From: Pseudomonadota bacterium
GTDB taxonomy: Bacteria; Pseudomonadota; Alphaproteobacteria; Micavibrionales; UBA1664
DNA length: 64,000 bases
Assembly: GCA_009926935.1 (NCBI GenBank)
Contig: RFNZ01000008.1
Location: 33,769 to 97,768 of the forward strand
Direction of reading: 5' to 3'
The notes beneath the pieces are model-generated. The model made no database searches, was not told where the DNA came from, and worked only from the letters and a program-made list of their open reading frames with translations. Positions 55,638 through 64,000 of the stretch are shown piece after piece (the first letter of the stretch is position 1; every line of letters begins with the position of its first letter). Both the position numbers and the translations under genes were made by a program.

Positions 55638-56167
55638 TTCTTCTTACCTTCTTTGCGGATAATCCGCTCGTTATCGTACTTGATGCCTTTGCCTTTATAT
55701 GGCTCTGGACCACGGAAATTGCGGATTTCGGCCGCAACCTGACCAACCTTTTGCTTGTTGGTGCCGGATACCGTGATGGCCGTCTGCTTGTCGACGGCAA
55801 TCTTGATGCCCTCGGGGATCGCGTAACGGATGTCGTGGCTGAAGCCGAGTTGCAGAACAAGCTCTTTGCCCTGAACGTTGGCACGAAGACCGACGCCGTT
55901 GATTTCGAGTTTCTTTTCATACCCTTCGGCAACACCTTTCAAAAGATTGGTGATGTTACGCTGGGTTGTGGCCCACATGGCTTTTGCCGTGTTGCTGTTG
56001 GCAGCAGGCTGGACGACGATCTTGCCGCCTTCCATGGTGACTGTGACGTCTTCAGTCAGCTGAAGCGTGCCCTCGCCAAGTTTGCCCTTGGCTTTGACAA
56101 CGCCGCCCTTGACCTCAACGGTCACGCCCTGCGGGATTGTAACTGGGTTTTTACCGACGCGTGACAT
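55634..56167 (-). CDS. rplF: Ribosomal protein uL6
   Basis: The 177-residue protein has [20 protein letters not shown], two repeated domains, and the signature [14 protein letters not shown]. It overlaps the rpsH stop by one base. Confidence 0.97.
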   Translation of the reverse strand: MSRVGKNPVTIPQGVTVEVKGGVVKAKGKLGEGTLQLTEDVTVTMEGGKIVVQPAANSNTAKAMWATTQRNITNLLKGVAEGYEKKLEINGVGLRANVQGKELVLQLGFSHDIRYAIPEGIKIAVDKQTAITVSGTNKQKVGQVAAEIRNFRGPEPYKGKGIKYDNERIIRKEGKKK

Positions 56168-56550
56168 TAGAACACCTCGCAGAGAAGTTCTCCGCCGACG
56201 TTTTTCTTGCGGGCATCATGATCGCTCATGACACCTTGAGGCGTCGACAGGATGGTGATGCCAAGGCCGTTCTGCACGAAGCGGAGGTCCTTGACGTTGG
56301 AATAAACACGACGGCCCGGTGTGGATACGCGCTTGATGGTGCGGATCGCAGGCTGGCCCTCAGCATATTTGAGTTCGATATTGATTTCACGGCCATCCGC
56401 CTTGTAACCACGGATGTACCCTTCGCCTGCCAGAACGTCCAGGACGTTACGGCGGAGACGTGAATTGGGGCTCGAGATCTTGGCAAGCTTTGCCTGTTGA
56501 CCGTTGCGAATGCGTGACAGCAAATCGCCGAGAGGATCGCTCATTGACAT
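56167..56550 (-). CDS. rpsH: Ribosomal protein uS8
   Basis: The 127-residue protein has [20 protein letters not shown] and the C-terminal [20 protein letters not shown] that binds 16S rRNA. AAGGAGG lies seven bases before the ATG at 56550, which supports this start over the Met two codons on. In E. coli uS8 represses the spc operon; whether it does here is not visible. Confidence 0.97.
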   Translation of the reverse strand: MSMSDPLGDLLSRIRNGQQAKLAKISSPNSRLRRNVLDVLAGEGYIRGYKADGREINIELKYAEGQPAIRTIKRVSTPGRRVYSNVKDLRFVQNGLGITILSTPQGVMSDHDARKKNVGGELLCEVF

Positions 56551-56570
56551 GGGATGTCCTCCTTCCTTTC

Positions 56571-56876
56571 TTACCAGCTAGATTTGACAACGCCGGGCAA
56601 CTCACCACGAGAAGCCTTTTCGCGCAGCATGTTACGGCAGAGTTTAAATTTACGGTGCACACCGCGGGCACGGCCCGTGAGCGCGCAGCGATTACGCTTG
56701 CGTGTCGGGGCGCCGTTGCGCGGCAGTTTTGCGAGCTTCAAATTCGCTTCGAAAATCTCGGCCGGGTCGGCGCTGCGGTCACGCGCGACTTTCAAAAGCT
56801 TTGCGCGTTTAGACGCCTGCTTTTTGACCATCTTTTCGCGCTTTTTTGTGCGCTCGATCATGCATTCCTTAGCCAT
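56571..56876 (-). CDS. rpsN: Ribosomal protein uS14 (zinc-independent form)
   Basis: The 101-residue protein has [19 protein letters not shown], the [20 protein letters not shown] segment and the C-terminal [12 protein letters not shown]. It is the long type without the four-Cys zinc site. Confidence 0.96.
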   Translation of the reverse strand: MAKECMIERTKKREKMVKKQASKRAKLLKVARDRSADPAEIFEANLKLAKLPRNGAPTRKRNRCALTGRARGVHRKFKLCRNMLREKASRGELPGVVKSSW

Positions 56877-56932
56877 TTTACATCCTCTCTTTATACTCGC
56901 GGCCTTTGCACATTCCTCGGGCCGCTCGTCAG

Positions 56933-57511
56933 TTACCGATCACGGATCGGCATGTTGAATTCTTTTAACAGCGCTTTTGCGTGAGCATCGGATTTTGCGG
57001 TTGTGCAGATCACGATGTCCATGCCACGGATCTTATCCACCTTGTCGAAATCGATTTCGGGGAAAATGATGTGTTCCTTGATGCCCAGCGCGTAGTTGCC
57101 CTGACCGTCGAACGAGCGTGGCGAAAGGCCACGGAAGTCGCGGACGCGAGGCAAAGCCACATTGATCAGGCGGTCCAGAAACTCGTACATGCGCTTTTTG
57201 CGAAGCGTAACTTTGCAGCCAAGCGGCATGTTTTCACGAACCTTGAAGGTCGCGATGGATTTCTTTGCGCGTGTTACAACGGCGCGCTGACCTGCGATGC
57301 GTGTCAGGTCATCCGCCGCCTGGGAAGCCTTGCGGCTGTCTTGCGTGGAATCGCCCACACCCATGTTGAGAACGATTTTCTCAAGCGCCGGGATCTCGTG
57401 CACGTTTTTAAGGCCCAGCTTTTCACCAAGCTGTTTTTTGATACGGGCTTCGTACTCCGCCTGGAGACGAGGCTTGTATGCGCCTTCTGTTTTTTCTTTC
57501 TTTGCAGCCAT
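56933..57511 (-). CDS. rplE: Ribosomal protein uL5
   Basis: The 192-residue protein has the extra N-terminal [15 protein letters not shown], then [20 protein letters not shown] and [20 protein letters not shown]. It contacts 5S rRNA and uS13. Confidence 0.97.
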   Translation of the reverse strand: MAAKKEKTEGAYKPRLQAEYEARIKKQLGEKLGLKNVHEIPALEKIVLNMGVGDSTQDSRKASQAADDLTRIAGQRAVVTRAKKSIATFKVRENMPLGCKVTLRKKRMYEFLDRLINVALPRVRDFRGLSPRSFDGQGNYALGIKEHIIFPEIDFDKVDKIRGMDIVICTTAKSDAHAKALLKEFNMPIRDR

Positions 57512-57522
57512 CTGGTTGCCCC

Positions 57523-57846
57523 TTACTTATCAATCGTTTCGCCCGAGGCTTTTGCCACGCGCACTTTTGTACCGTCTTTCAAAACCTTGTAACCAACTTT
57601 TGAAGCCTTGCCTGATTTAGGATCGGCCAACGCCACGTTGGAAACATGGATCGGAGCCTCAAGCTTTTCGATCCCGCCAGGTGATGTTTGTGTTGGCTTG
57701 TTGTGATGGGTGCGCATGTTGACACCCTGTACGACTACGCGGTTTTCCTCGCGCAGGACTTTCATCACTTCGCCCTTAGCGCCTTTATTGGCACCAGAAA
57801 TAACAACCACTTGGTCGCCTTTTTTAATTTTCAACTTTGTCGACAT
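57523..57846 (-). CDS. rplX: Ribosomal protein uL24
   Basis: The 107-residue protein has the KOW motif [20 protein letters not shown] and [19 protein letters not shown]. The ATG at 57846 overlaps the rplN stop by one base; a GTG one codon earlier is possible but less likely. Confidence 0.96.
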   Translation of the reverse strand: MSTKLKIKKGDQVVVISGANKGAKGEVMKVLREENRVVVQGVNMRTHHNKPTQTSPGGIEKLEAPIHVSNVALADPKSGKASKVGYKVLKDGTKVRVAKASGETIDK

Positions 57847-58214
57847 CACAGCACCTCGGAAGCAAGCGAAATGATTTTAAGGTAGCCTTCGCCACGCAGC
57901 TCACGCGTAACAGGGCCAAAGATACGGGTACCAACGGGTTCTTTTTGTGCGTTAACAAGCACAACCGCGTTTGTATCAAAGCGGATGGACGTGCCATCAT
58001 CGCGGTGAACACCGGTTTTTGTGCGTACGATCACGGCCTTGCAGACCTGACCTTTTTTTACGCGCCCGCGTGGAATTGCATCCTTGATCGATACAACGAT
58101 CTCTTCACCAATGTTGGCGGTACGCTTATGCGAACCACCAATCACCTTGATGCACTGCACTTTCTTGGCCCCCGAGTTGTCGGCGACATCCAGAACGGTT
58201 TGCATCTGAATCAT
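57846..58214 (-). CDS. rplN: Ribosomal protein uL14
   Basis: The 122-residue protein has [40 protein letters not shown] and [13 protein letters not shown], all family signatures. Full length. Confidence 0.98.
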   Translation of the reverse strand: MIQMQTVLDVADNSGAKKVQCIKVIGGSHKRTANIGEEIVVSIKDAIPRGRVKKGQVCKAVIVRTKTGVHRDDGTSIRFDTNAVVLVNAQKEPVGTRIFGPVTRELRGEGYLKIISLASEVL

Positions 58215-58236
58215 GACTACACCTTTATCCTTCTAC

Positions 58237-58641
58237 TCAGGCCTTGGCCTTGGTTTCTTTTTTTGCGGCCGGTTTTTTCTCGGCTGCGGGTTTCTTTTCA
58301 GCGGCTGGTTTTGCTGCTTTTTTTGGAGCGGCTTTCTTCTCGACCGGTGCGGCTTTTACCACATCTGTCGGGTTGAAGGGCAGAACGTTGACCGGCTTAC
58401 CATCCGAACCACGGCCTTCAATCACTTTCCAGCTTTTGTTCTTGGAGATCGGACGGCACTCCTCGATTGAAACGACATCGCCTACCTTGCAGGCATTGCC
58501 TTCATCGTGAGCGGCGTATTTTGCCGACTTCTTCACGTATTTTTTGTATTTGCTGTGCATGATCCGGCGCTCGACCAGAACCGTTACGGTTTTGGCCATT
58601 TTGTCCGAGACGACGGTACCTTGCAGGATGCGACGTGGCAT
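58237..58641 (-). CDS. rpsQ: Ribosomal protein uS17 with long Ala/Lys tail
   Basis: The core (residues 1-80: [58 protein letters not shown]) is normal. About 50 further residues consist of [22 protein letters not shown] repeats. The core ends where most bacterial uS17 proteins stop, so the tail is an extension and not a frameshift. Confidence 0.95.
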   Translation of the reverse strand: MPRRILQGTVVSDKMAKTVTVLVERRIMHSKYKKYVKKSAKYAAHDEGNACKVGDVVSIEECRPISKNKSWKVIEGRGSDGKPVNVLPFNPTDVVKAAPVEKKAAPKKAAKPAAEKKPAAEKKPAAKKETKAKA

Positions 58642-58653
58642 TTTTTTCTCCTT

Positions 58654-58974
58654 TTATTCTTTTGAAGCTTTGGCAGTTTTTTTAGCCTTTGTTTGGTCGG
58701 ACTTGCTTACCAAATCCTGTTTTTCCGCCTTTTTCTCGGCGGCTGGCTTTGCTACCTTGGCTTTTTTGGCAGGCTTTGCAGCGATGCCAAGTTTTTGTTC
58801 GTTCATCAGTGTTTTTGCGCGGGCAATGTCACGACGCACAGCGCGGAGCGTGTGTGTTTTTTCGACCTGCTGGCCGGACTTCTGGAAGCGCAGGGTCATT
58901 TGCTCCTTACGGAGGCCCATGACCATCTCTTTCAGTTCGTCTGCCGACTTGGCACGCATTGTTTCTGCTTTCAT
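58654..58974 (-). CDS. rpmC: Ribosomal protein uL29 with C-terminal extension containing a repeat
   Basis: Residues 1-65 are normal uL29 ([32 protein letters not shown]). About 40 further residues form a Lys/Ala-rich tail. Inside the tail the stretch [12 protein letters not shown] is encoded by a copy of the CTTAC-loop hairpin repeat (58699-58717, one mismatch in the stem). The ATG at 58974 has GAGGAG six bases upstream. Confidence 0.94.
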   Translation of the reverse strand: MKAETMRAKSADELKEMVMGLRKEQMTLRFQKSGQQVEKTHTLRAVRRDIARAKTLMNEQKLGIAAKPAKKAKVAKPAAEKKAEKQDLVSKSDQTKAKKTAKASKE

Positions 58975-58995
58975 CACACTCTCCTCAATTTCTTT

Positions 58996-59412
58996 TTACT
59001 TTTCGCCTACGCGGACGACAATTTTTGTTTTCACCGGCAGTTTGGCGGCGGCAAGAGTCAGTGCCTCGCGGGCGATAACGCCCGATACGCCATCCAGTTC
59101 AAACATGATGCGGCCTGGTTTTACGCGGGCTACCCACAGTTCAGGTGTTCCTTTACCCGAGCCCATACGAACTTCGAGAGGCTTTTTGGATACAGGCACA
59201 TCCGGGAAAATACGGATCCAGAGCTGGCCCTGGCGTTTCATGTGACGCGAGATGGCGCGGCGGGCAGCCTCGATCTGACGTGCCGTTACACGCTCAGGCT
59301 CGACTGCCTTCAGGCCATACGAACCGAAGTTCAGCATCGTGCCGCCTTTGGCGGTGCCGTGAATGCGGCCCTTGTGAGCCTTGCGATACTTTGTGCGTTT
59401 AGGTTGCATCAT
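58996..59412 (-). CDS. rplP: Ribosomal protein uL16
   Basis: The 138-residue protein has [40 protein letters not shown], and [20 protein letters not shown]. It lies near the peptidyl-transferase centre. The first of two adjacent Mets is chosen because AAGGAA lies eight bases before it. Confidence 0.97.
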   Translation of the reverse strand: MMQPKRTKYRKAHKGRIHGTAKGGTMLNFGSYGLKAVEPERVTARQIEAARRAISRHMKRQGQLWIRIFPDVPVSKKPLEVRMGSGKGTPELWVARVKPGRIMFELDGVSGVIAREALTLAAAKLPVKTKIVVRVGEK

Positions 59413-59428
59413 GGTAGTAGTTCCTTAA

Positions 59429-59490
59429 TTTTGTCGGAGTTAGTTTTTTTCGGTTCTGCTTACCAGAACCTGTTTTCGCCAACTCCTCCG
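59429..59490. repeat. CTTAC-loop hairpin repeat between rplP and rpsC
   Basis: GGTTCTG (59452-59458), loop CTTAC, CAGAACC (59464-59470). An outer stem pairs GGAGTT (59435-59440) with AACTCC (59481-59486), giving a two-layer hairpin. Confidence 0.75.
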
Positions 59491-59492
59491 TT

Positions 59493-60185
59493 TCATTCCT
59501 TATCTTTACGACTCCAGCCCTGAGCATCGCTGACGCGCTTGTCGCGGGCCATCGGGTCGTGGGCCATAATGTCGCCTTTGTAAATCCAGACCTTGCAGCC
59601 AATAATGCCGTAGGTCGTCAGCGCTTCAGCAAAGCCGAAATCGATGTCAGCGCGCAGCGTGTGCAATGGCACGCGACCTTCGCGGTACCATTCCATACGG
59701 GCAATGTCGGCGCCAGCCAAACGGCCGGAGACGTTGATACGAATACCAAGGCCGCCCATACGAAGTGCCGATTGAACAGCGCGTTTCATGGCGCGACGGA
59801 AAGCCACGCGGCGCTCAAGCTGCTGGACCACGCCTTCAGCGACGAGCTGGGCGTCGATCTCGGGCTTACGGATCTCAACGATGTTGAGAGCCACTTCAGC
59901 GTTTGCCTTATCGGCCAGGCTTTTGCGCAGTTTTTCGATATCGGCGCCTTTTTTGCCGATGATTGCACCCGGGCGAGCCGTGTGAATTGTCACGCGGACG
60001 TTTTTCGTTGCACGCTCGACGATCACCTTGCTGACGCCAGCCGGTTTCAGGTTTTCGTGCACGAATTTACGCAGCTTGAGATCCTCGATCAGCTTGGCCG
60101 CGTAATCACGGTCAGCAAACCAGCGGGAGTCCCATGTGCGGTTAATACCAACGCGCATACCAATCGGATTGACCTTGTGACCCAT
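59493..60185 (-). CDS. rpsC: Ribosomal protein uS3
   Basis: The 230-residue protein has [20 protein letters not shown], the KH domain ([20 protein letters not shown]) and the C-terminal part with [13 protein letters not shown]. It forms part of the mRNA entry tunnel. Confidence 0.98.
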   Translation of the reverse strand: MGHKVNPIGMRVGINRTWDSRWFADRDYAAKLIEDLKLRKFVHENLKPAGVSKVIVERATKNVRVTIHTARPGAIIGKKGADIEKLRKSLADKANAEVALNIVEIRKPEIDAQLVAEGVVQQLERRVAFRRAMKRAVQSALRMGGLGIRINVSGRLAGADIARMEWYREGRVPLHTLRADIDFGFAEALTTYGIIGCKVWIYKGDIMAHDPMARDKRVSDAQGWSRKDKE

Positions 60186-60188
60186 GTC

Positions 60189-60644
60189 TTAATCCTTCTT
60201 CGCTTTTGCTGCTTTTGCAGCTGGTTTCTTATCGGCTTTGGCCGGTTTTTCGGCTTTAGCCTTTTTCTCGGCAGGTGCCTGCTCGCGTACGATGATGGTC
60301 AGGCGCGAGAATGGCTTTTCAACGCGGGAGGCTTTACCGCGGCCACGTGCGTGGAAACGCTTCATGGTCATGGTTTTGCCGACCGATGCCTCAGCTACGA
60401 CCAGACGGTCGACGTTGAGGTTGTGGTTGTTCTCGGCATTGGTGAGCGCCGATTTCAGAACCTTTTTCACATCTTTTGCGATGCGGCGGGTGCAGAAATC
60501 GAGATCGATCATCGCTTTTTCAGCTGTTTTGCCGCGGATCATGCCGGCTACAAGATTGAGCTTGCGCGGGCTTGTACGCAAAAATTTTGCGTAGGCGCGG
60601 GCTTCGTTCTTGGCCTGTTTGGGTGGGTTTGCTGGTTTGCTCAT
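60189..60644 (-). CDS. rplV: Ribosomal protein uL22 with Ala/Lys tail
   Basis: Residues 1-115 are normal uL22 ([20 protein letters not shown], and the loop [17 protein letters not shown] that lines the exit tunnel). About 30 Ala/Lys residues are added at the C-terminus. Confidence 0.96.
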   Translation of the reverse strand: MSKPANPPKQAKNEARAYAKFLRTSPRKLNLVAGMIRGKTAEKAMIDLDFCTRRIAKDVKKVLKSALTNAENNHNLNVDRLVVAEASVGKTMTMKRFHARGRGKASRVEKPFSRLTIIVREQAPAEKKAKAEKPAKADKKPAAKAAKAKKD

Positions 60645-60655
60645 CGGTTATCTCC

Positions 60656-60952
60656 TTAGGCCGCTTTGCCGGATGTGGCTTCGGCTTTTTTATCCGCGGC
60701 CGTGTGGGCGATGAAGGTACGCGTCGGAGCGAATTCACCCAGACGGTGACCGATCATGTTGTCGGTTACGATCACAGGGATGAATTTGTGTCCGTTGTAT
60801 ACGCCAAAGGTCAGACCCACAAAATGAGGGAGAATGACGGATGCGCGGGAGTACGTCTGAATGATGACGTTCTTGCCGCCTGCGCGTGCCTTATCCACCT
60901 TCTTGAGAAGGCTTGGATGGACAAATGGACCTTTCCAGGTTGAACGAGCCAT
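60656..60952 (-). CDS. rpsS: Ribosomal protein uS19
   Basis: The 98-residue protein has [40 protein letters not shown] and [16 protein letters not shown] short Ala/Lys tail follows. Confidence 0.97.
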   Translation of the reverse strand: MARSTWKGPFVHPSLLKKVDKARAGGKNVIIQTYSRASVILPHFVGLTFGVYNGHKFIPVIVTDNMIGHRLGEFAPTRTFIAHTAADKKAEATSGKAA

Positions 60953-60964
60953 GGTTCTTTTCCT

Positions 60965-61789
60965 TTACTTCTTACGGCGGCGGATAATGTATTTATCCGT
61001 GCCCTTGTTGTGGCGTGTTTTCTTGCCTTTGGTATTCTTGCCCCAAGGCGTAACAGGGTGACGACCACCCGAGGTACGGCCTTCACCACCACCGAGCGGG
61101 TGGTCGACTGGGTTCATGGCAACACCGCGAACGGTTGGGCGTGTACCCTTCCAGCGTGTGCGGCCTGCTTTTGAATCGCTTTCGTTCATGTGGTCGGCAT
61201 TGGACATGGCGCCTACAGTTGCCATGCACTCGCCTTTGACCACGCGAAGCTCACCCGAGGAGAGCTTGATCTGAACGTATCCGGCGTCACGGCCGACGAT
61301 CTGTGCGTAGCAGCCGGCTGCGCGTGCCATCTGGCCGCCCTTGCCTACTCTGAGTTCGATGTTGTGAACGATCGTACCGACCGGCATTGCCTTCACCTGA
61401 AGAGCGTTGCCCGGCTTGATGTCGGCATTGTTGCCGGCCATCACCTTGTCGCCAGCAGCCAGGCGCTGTGGTGCCAGGATGTAAGCCTTCTCGCCATCCT
61501 TGTATTCGATGAGAGCGATGTAGCCCGAGCGGTTTGGATCGTATTCAAGGCGCAGGACCGTAGCCTCGACGCCCTGTTTCAGGCGTTTGAAGTCGATCAT
61601 GCGGTACAGTCTTTTATGACCGCCGCCGATGTGGCGCGTGGTAATACGGCCCGTGTTGTTACGACCACCTGTTTTACGGATACCTTCGACAAGGCTTTTC
61701 TCGGGGCGACCTTTCCAGAGATCGTCCGCCTTGTTGAGCACCAGCTGGCGCTGCGAGGAGGTTGTTGGTTTATATTGCTTGAGTGCCAT
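60965..61789 (-). CDS. rplB: Ribosomal protein uL2
   Basis: The 274-residue protein has [39 protein letters not shown] and the conserved [20 protein letters not shown] that lies at the peptidyl-transferase centre. Full length. Confidence 0.98.
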   Translation of the reverse strand: MALKQYKPTTSSQRQLVLNKADDLWKGRPEKSLVEGIRKTGGRNNTGRITTRHIGGGHKRLYRMIDFKRLKQGVEATVLRLEYDPNRSGYIALIEYKDGEKAYILAPQRLAAGDKVMAGNNADIKPGNALQVKAMPVGTIVHNIELRVGKGGQMARAAGCYAQIVGRDAGYVQIKLSSGELRVVKGECMATVGAMSNADHMNESDSKAGRTRWKGTRPTVRGVAMNPVDHPLGGGEGRTSGGRHPVTPWGKNTKGKKTRHNKGTDKYIIRRRKK

Positions 61790-61800
61790 TGTTTCTCTCC

Positions 61801-62139
61801 TTATGCGCCGGTGCCGACGTCAATTGTCTGGCCGGGTTCGAGGCTGACGATGGCTTTTTTCATGTCACCACGCATAGCGCGCGTGCCACGGAAAAACTTC
61901 GTCTTCCCTTTTTGTACCAGCGTGTTCACGCCTTTGACCTTTACGCCGAACAATGTTTCAACAGCGGCCTTGATCTGTGGCTTTGTAGCCGTGCCAAGAA
62001 CCTCAAACGTAACCTGGTTGTTCTGCGAGCCTGAGGCCGATTTCTCGGTCACGATCGGGCGGCGGACGATTTCGTACATCCACTCGGCGGCTTTTTTATC
62101 TGCCTTTGCTTCGGCTGTCTTTTTTGCTTTTGTGGCCAT
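61801..62139 (-). CDS. rplW: Ribosomal protein uL23
   Basis: The 112-residue protein has an N-terminal Ala/Lys extension (about 18 residues), then [20 protein letters not shown] and [20 protein letters not shown]. It sits at the exit tunnel, where trigger factor and SRP dock. Confidence 0.96.
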   Translation of the reverse strand: MATKAKKTAEAKADKKAAEWMYEIVRRPIVTEKSASGSQNNQVTFEVLGTATKPQIKAAVETLFGVKVKGVNTLVQKGKTKFFRGTRAMRGDMKKAIVSLEPGQTIDVGTGA

Positions 62140-62142
62140 GGC

Positions 62143-62766
62143 TTAGTCCTTCAATTTTTCTGTAAGGGCTGCAACGGCATCCTTTGTGAGCACCAGTTTT
62201 TCACGGCGCAGGATGTCGTACACGTTAGCGCCATCAACCGCCATCACATCGATGAAGGGGATGTTGCTTGTCGCTCTTGCGAAGTTGACATCAACCTCTT
62301 TGCCGGCGATCACGACGGCATTTGCAATACCCAGTTTTTCAAGCGACTTGGCCATTGCCGCCGTCTTGTGGCTGCCTGCCTTTGCGTCATCCAGAATGAT
62401 GATGCTGCCGGAAGCGGCTTTTGAAGAAAGCGCGGTTTTAAGGGCCAGACGACGAACTTTTTTAGGAAGTTCGATTGAATGGTCACGTGTTGTTGGGCCA
62501 AAAATCACGGCGCCGCCACGGAATTGCGGGTTGCGCAGTGAACCCTGGCGGGCGTTACCCGTACCTTTTTGCTTGTAAGGCTTTTTGCCCGTACCGCGTA
62601 CTTGGCTGACGCCCCGTGTCTGGTGCGTGCCGGCACGGCGTTTGGCCAGCTGGTAACGGACCATGGCGAGCATGATGTCTTCGCGGACGGGGAGACCGAA
62701 CACGGTTGAATCGAGTTCGACCGAGCCCGCATCTTTGTTTTCGAGTGTTTTAACGGCGAGTTTCAT
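62143..62766 (-). CDS. rplD: Ribosomal protein uL4
   Basis: The 207-residue protein has RAGTHQTRGVSQVRGTGKKP in the extended loop and RNPQFRGGAVIFGPTTRDHS. In E. coli uL4 regulates the S10 operon; no matching leader is within this window. Three bases separate it from rplW. Confidence 0.97.
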   Translation of the reverse strand: MKLAVKTLENKDAGSVELDSTVFGLPVREDIMLAMVRYQLAKRRAGTHQTRGVSQVRGTGKKPYKQKGTGNARQGSLRNPQFRGGAVIFGPTTRDHSIELPKKVRRLALKTALSSKAASGSIIILDDAKAGSHKTAAMAKSLEKLGIANAVVIAGKEVDVNFARATSNIPFIDVMAVDGANVYDILRREKLVLTKDAVAALTEKLKD

Positions 62767-62769
62767 GAC

Positions 62770-63513
62770 TTATTCCGCCTTTCCTTCTTCTGCAACCGCG
62801 GGAGCGGCTTCAGCTTTTTGTTCTTGTTTATCGGCTGCGGCCTTTTTGAGACCGGCTGGCATTGGCACTTCTTTTGGAAGCGGCTTTTTCATGGCGTCCG
62901 TAATGGCAATCCATGCGCCTTTGAAGCCCGGGACCGAGCCTTGAACAAGGATGAGACCATCTTCAGCATCAACGGCTACGATTTTCAGGTTCTGCGTGGT
63001 GACGGTTTCAACACCCAAGTGACCAGGCATTTTCTTGTTTTTGAAAACGCGGCCAGGGTCTTGACGGTTACCGGTTGAACCCAGCGAGCGGTGCGTAATG
63101 GAGTTACCGTGCGAAGCTCTGTGGCCTGCAAAGTTCCAGCGTTTCATACCGCCGGCAAAACCTTTACCGAGCGAGGCGCCCTGCACATCCACAAATTGCC
63201 CCGGGATGAAATGTTCGACCGAGAGTTCAGCGCCTACTTCGAGAACATTTTTCGGGTCAACGCGGAATTCCATCAGCTTCGACTTTGGCGCGACTTTCGC
63301 TTTGGCAAACGATTCGCGCTGGGCCTTGTTGACGTTCTTGATTTTTGGCGTGCCTGCACCCAGCTGCACGGCTACATAGCCGTCTTTTTCCATGGTGCGC
63401 ACAGCCGTTACCTGAAGTTTCTCAACTTTCAGGATAGTGACCGGAATATGCTGGCCTTCTGGTGTGAAGTACCGGCTCATCCCTTCCTTGCGTGCTATTA
63501 AACCCGTTCTCAT
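62770..63513 (-). CDS. rplC: Ribosomal protein uL3
   Basis: The 247-residue protein has [40 protein letters not shown] and [20 protein letters not shown]. The C-terminus has about 30 extra Ala/Glu/Lys residues. Confidence 0.97.
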   Translation of the reverse strand: MRTGLIARKEGMSRYFTPEGQHIPVTILKVEKLQVTAVRTMEKDGYVAVQLGAGTPKIKNVNKAQRESFAKAKVAPKSKLMEFRVDPKNVLEVGAELSVEHFIPGQFVDVQGASLGKGFAGGMKRWNFAGHRASHGNSITHRSLGSTGNRQDPGRVFKNKKMPGHLGVETVTTQNLKIVAVDAEDGLILVQGSVPGFKGAWIAITDAMKKPLPKEVPMPAGLKKAAADKQEQKAEAAPAVAEEGKAE

Positions 63514-63559
63514 TTTACTCTTCCTTTTGCCCTACATTATCGGGCGGTTACATTGCCTG

Positions 63560-63614
63560 GCCTCTATATCCAGACTTTTTACATCCGCCCTTAACCCGGC
63601 TGATGTACAGAGGC
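63560..63614. promoter_or_regulatory. Nested hairpin between rpsJ and rplC
   Basis: GCCTCT (63560-63565) pairs with AGAGGC (63609-63614) and TACATC (63580-63585) with GATGTA (63602-63607). It lies in the 112-base gap of the transcript between rpsJ and rplC and could affect translation or processing. No known element is recognised. Confidence 0.4.
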
Positions 63615-63625
63615 TCGCGCGTACT

Positions 63626-63946
63626 TTATGCCGCCTGTCCGAGCTTGATTTCAACATCCACACCCGCAGCCAAGTCGAGCTTCATCAGCGCGTCAATGGT
63701 TTGCGGTGTTGGGTCTACGATATCGATTACGCGCTTGTGGGTGCGCATTTCGAATGCTTCCATCGACTTTTTGTCGATGTGAGGCGACCGTAGAACCGTA
63801 AAACGTTCAATACGTGTTGGCAGAGGTACAGGGCCGCGCACTTGCGCGCCGGTACGCTTGGCCGTGCCCACGATCTCTTTCGACGCGTGGTCGAGGAGGC
63901 GGTGGTCGAAGGCCCGGAGGCGGATGCGAATGTCTTGTGCGCTCAT
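63626..63946 (-). CDS. rpsJ: Ribosomal protein uS10
   Basis: The 106-residue protein has [40 protein letters not shown] and the [20 protein letters not shown] segment. It also takes part in NusB-dependent antitermination. First gene of the S10 operon after tuf. Confidence 0.98.
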   Translation of the reverse strand: MSAQDIRIRLRAFDHRLLDHASKEIVGTAKRTGAQVRGPVPLPTRIERFTVLRSPHIDKKSMEAFEMRTHKRVIDIVDPTPQTIDALMKLDLAAGVDVEIKLGQAA

Positions 63947-63961
63947 AGTATCCTCTATCCC

Positions 63962-64000
63962 TTAAGCCAAGATTTTACCGACGACGCCGGCGCCGACCGT
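63962..64000 (-). CDS. tuf: Elongation factor Tu, C-terminal 12 residues only
   Basis: The last bases of the window, read on the minus strand, encode TVGAGVVGKILA and a stop at 63964-63962. This is the invariant end of EF-Tu, and tuf is the usual neighbour of rpsJ. The rest lies outside the window. Confidence 0.93.
   Translation of the reverse strand, partial: TVGAGVVGKILA

Noticed and set aside
61190..62146. 318-residue plus-strand frame over rplB and rplW
   Set aside because: It is antisense to two certain ribosomal genes and lacks any recognisable domain.

Overview
The window reads as a chromosomal segment of an alphaproteobacterium of moderate GC content. Pointers to this are an FzlA-type glutathione-transferase-like division protein, a SapC-family protein, a short adenylate kinase without a zinc LID, a BTLCP (LapG-like) cysteine peptidase, bifunctional HldE, and a complete S10-spc-alpha ribosomal cluster. 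Genus cannot be fixed from the sequence; a Micavibrio-like or Rhodospirillales-like lineage is only a guess. Most genes are housekeeping genes packed in short operons on both strands.

Layout. 1-16 kb: an unidentified gene cut by the window edge, tRNA-Arg(CCG), SapC, cysQ, aacS, guaB, two YceI-domain genes (one fused to cytochrome b561), fzlA, an SDR-like epimerase, xseA, a putA broken by a small deletion, and purD, followed by about 500 bp of palindromic repeats. 16-24.5 kb: an unidentified gene, rpmH-rnpA-yidD-yidC, acsA, an EVE-domain gene, a BepA-like M48 protease and a DsbA-like oxidoreductase. 24.6-37 kb (mainly minus strand): a large cysteine-rich lipoprotein, a PAS histidine kinase, accC-accB-aroQ-HAD-PCuAC, a redoxin with a DsbD-like reductase, and hldE. 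37-41 kb: a LapG-like protease with an N-terminal double MshEN motif, convergent with an inverse-autotransporter beta-helix adhesin. 41-48 kb: a CDF-thioesterase-RsmB operon, PBP1A, an orphan helix-turn-helix/coiled-coil gene and an OPR/RAP-type protein. 48-64 kb: the ribosomal cluster on the minus strand, from the tail of tuf through rpsJ to rplQ.

The most interesting element is the 37-41 kb pair. The protease (37168-38091) carries two 24-residue MshEN motifs (the c-di-GMP-binding signature known from MshE), then one membrane span, then a BTLCP domain with its Cys-His-Asp residues. In known systems c-di-GMP reaches LapG through a separate receptor, LapD. Here sensor and protease appear to be one polypeptide, encoded next to a candidate surface adhesin. 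This is a hypothesis from sequence only.

The ribosomal cluster has its own oddities. A plus-strand cassette (candidate structured RNA, small unknown gene, bidirectional terminator) sits between rplO and secY. secY and rpsM appear to have their own promoters. A small hairpin with a conserved five-base loop and covarying stem recurs in the gaps and also inside the rpmC reading frame. Many ribosomal proteins carry Ala/Lys-rich tails.
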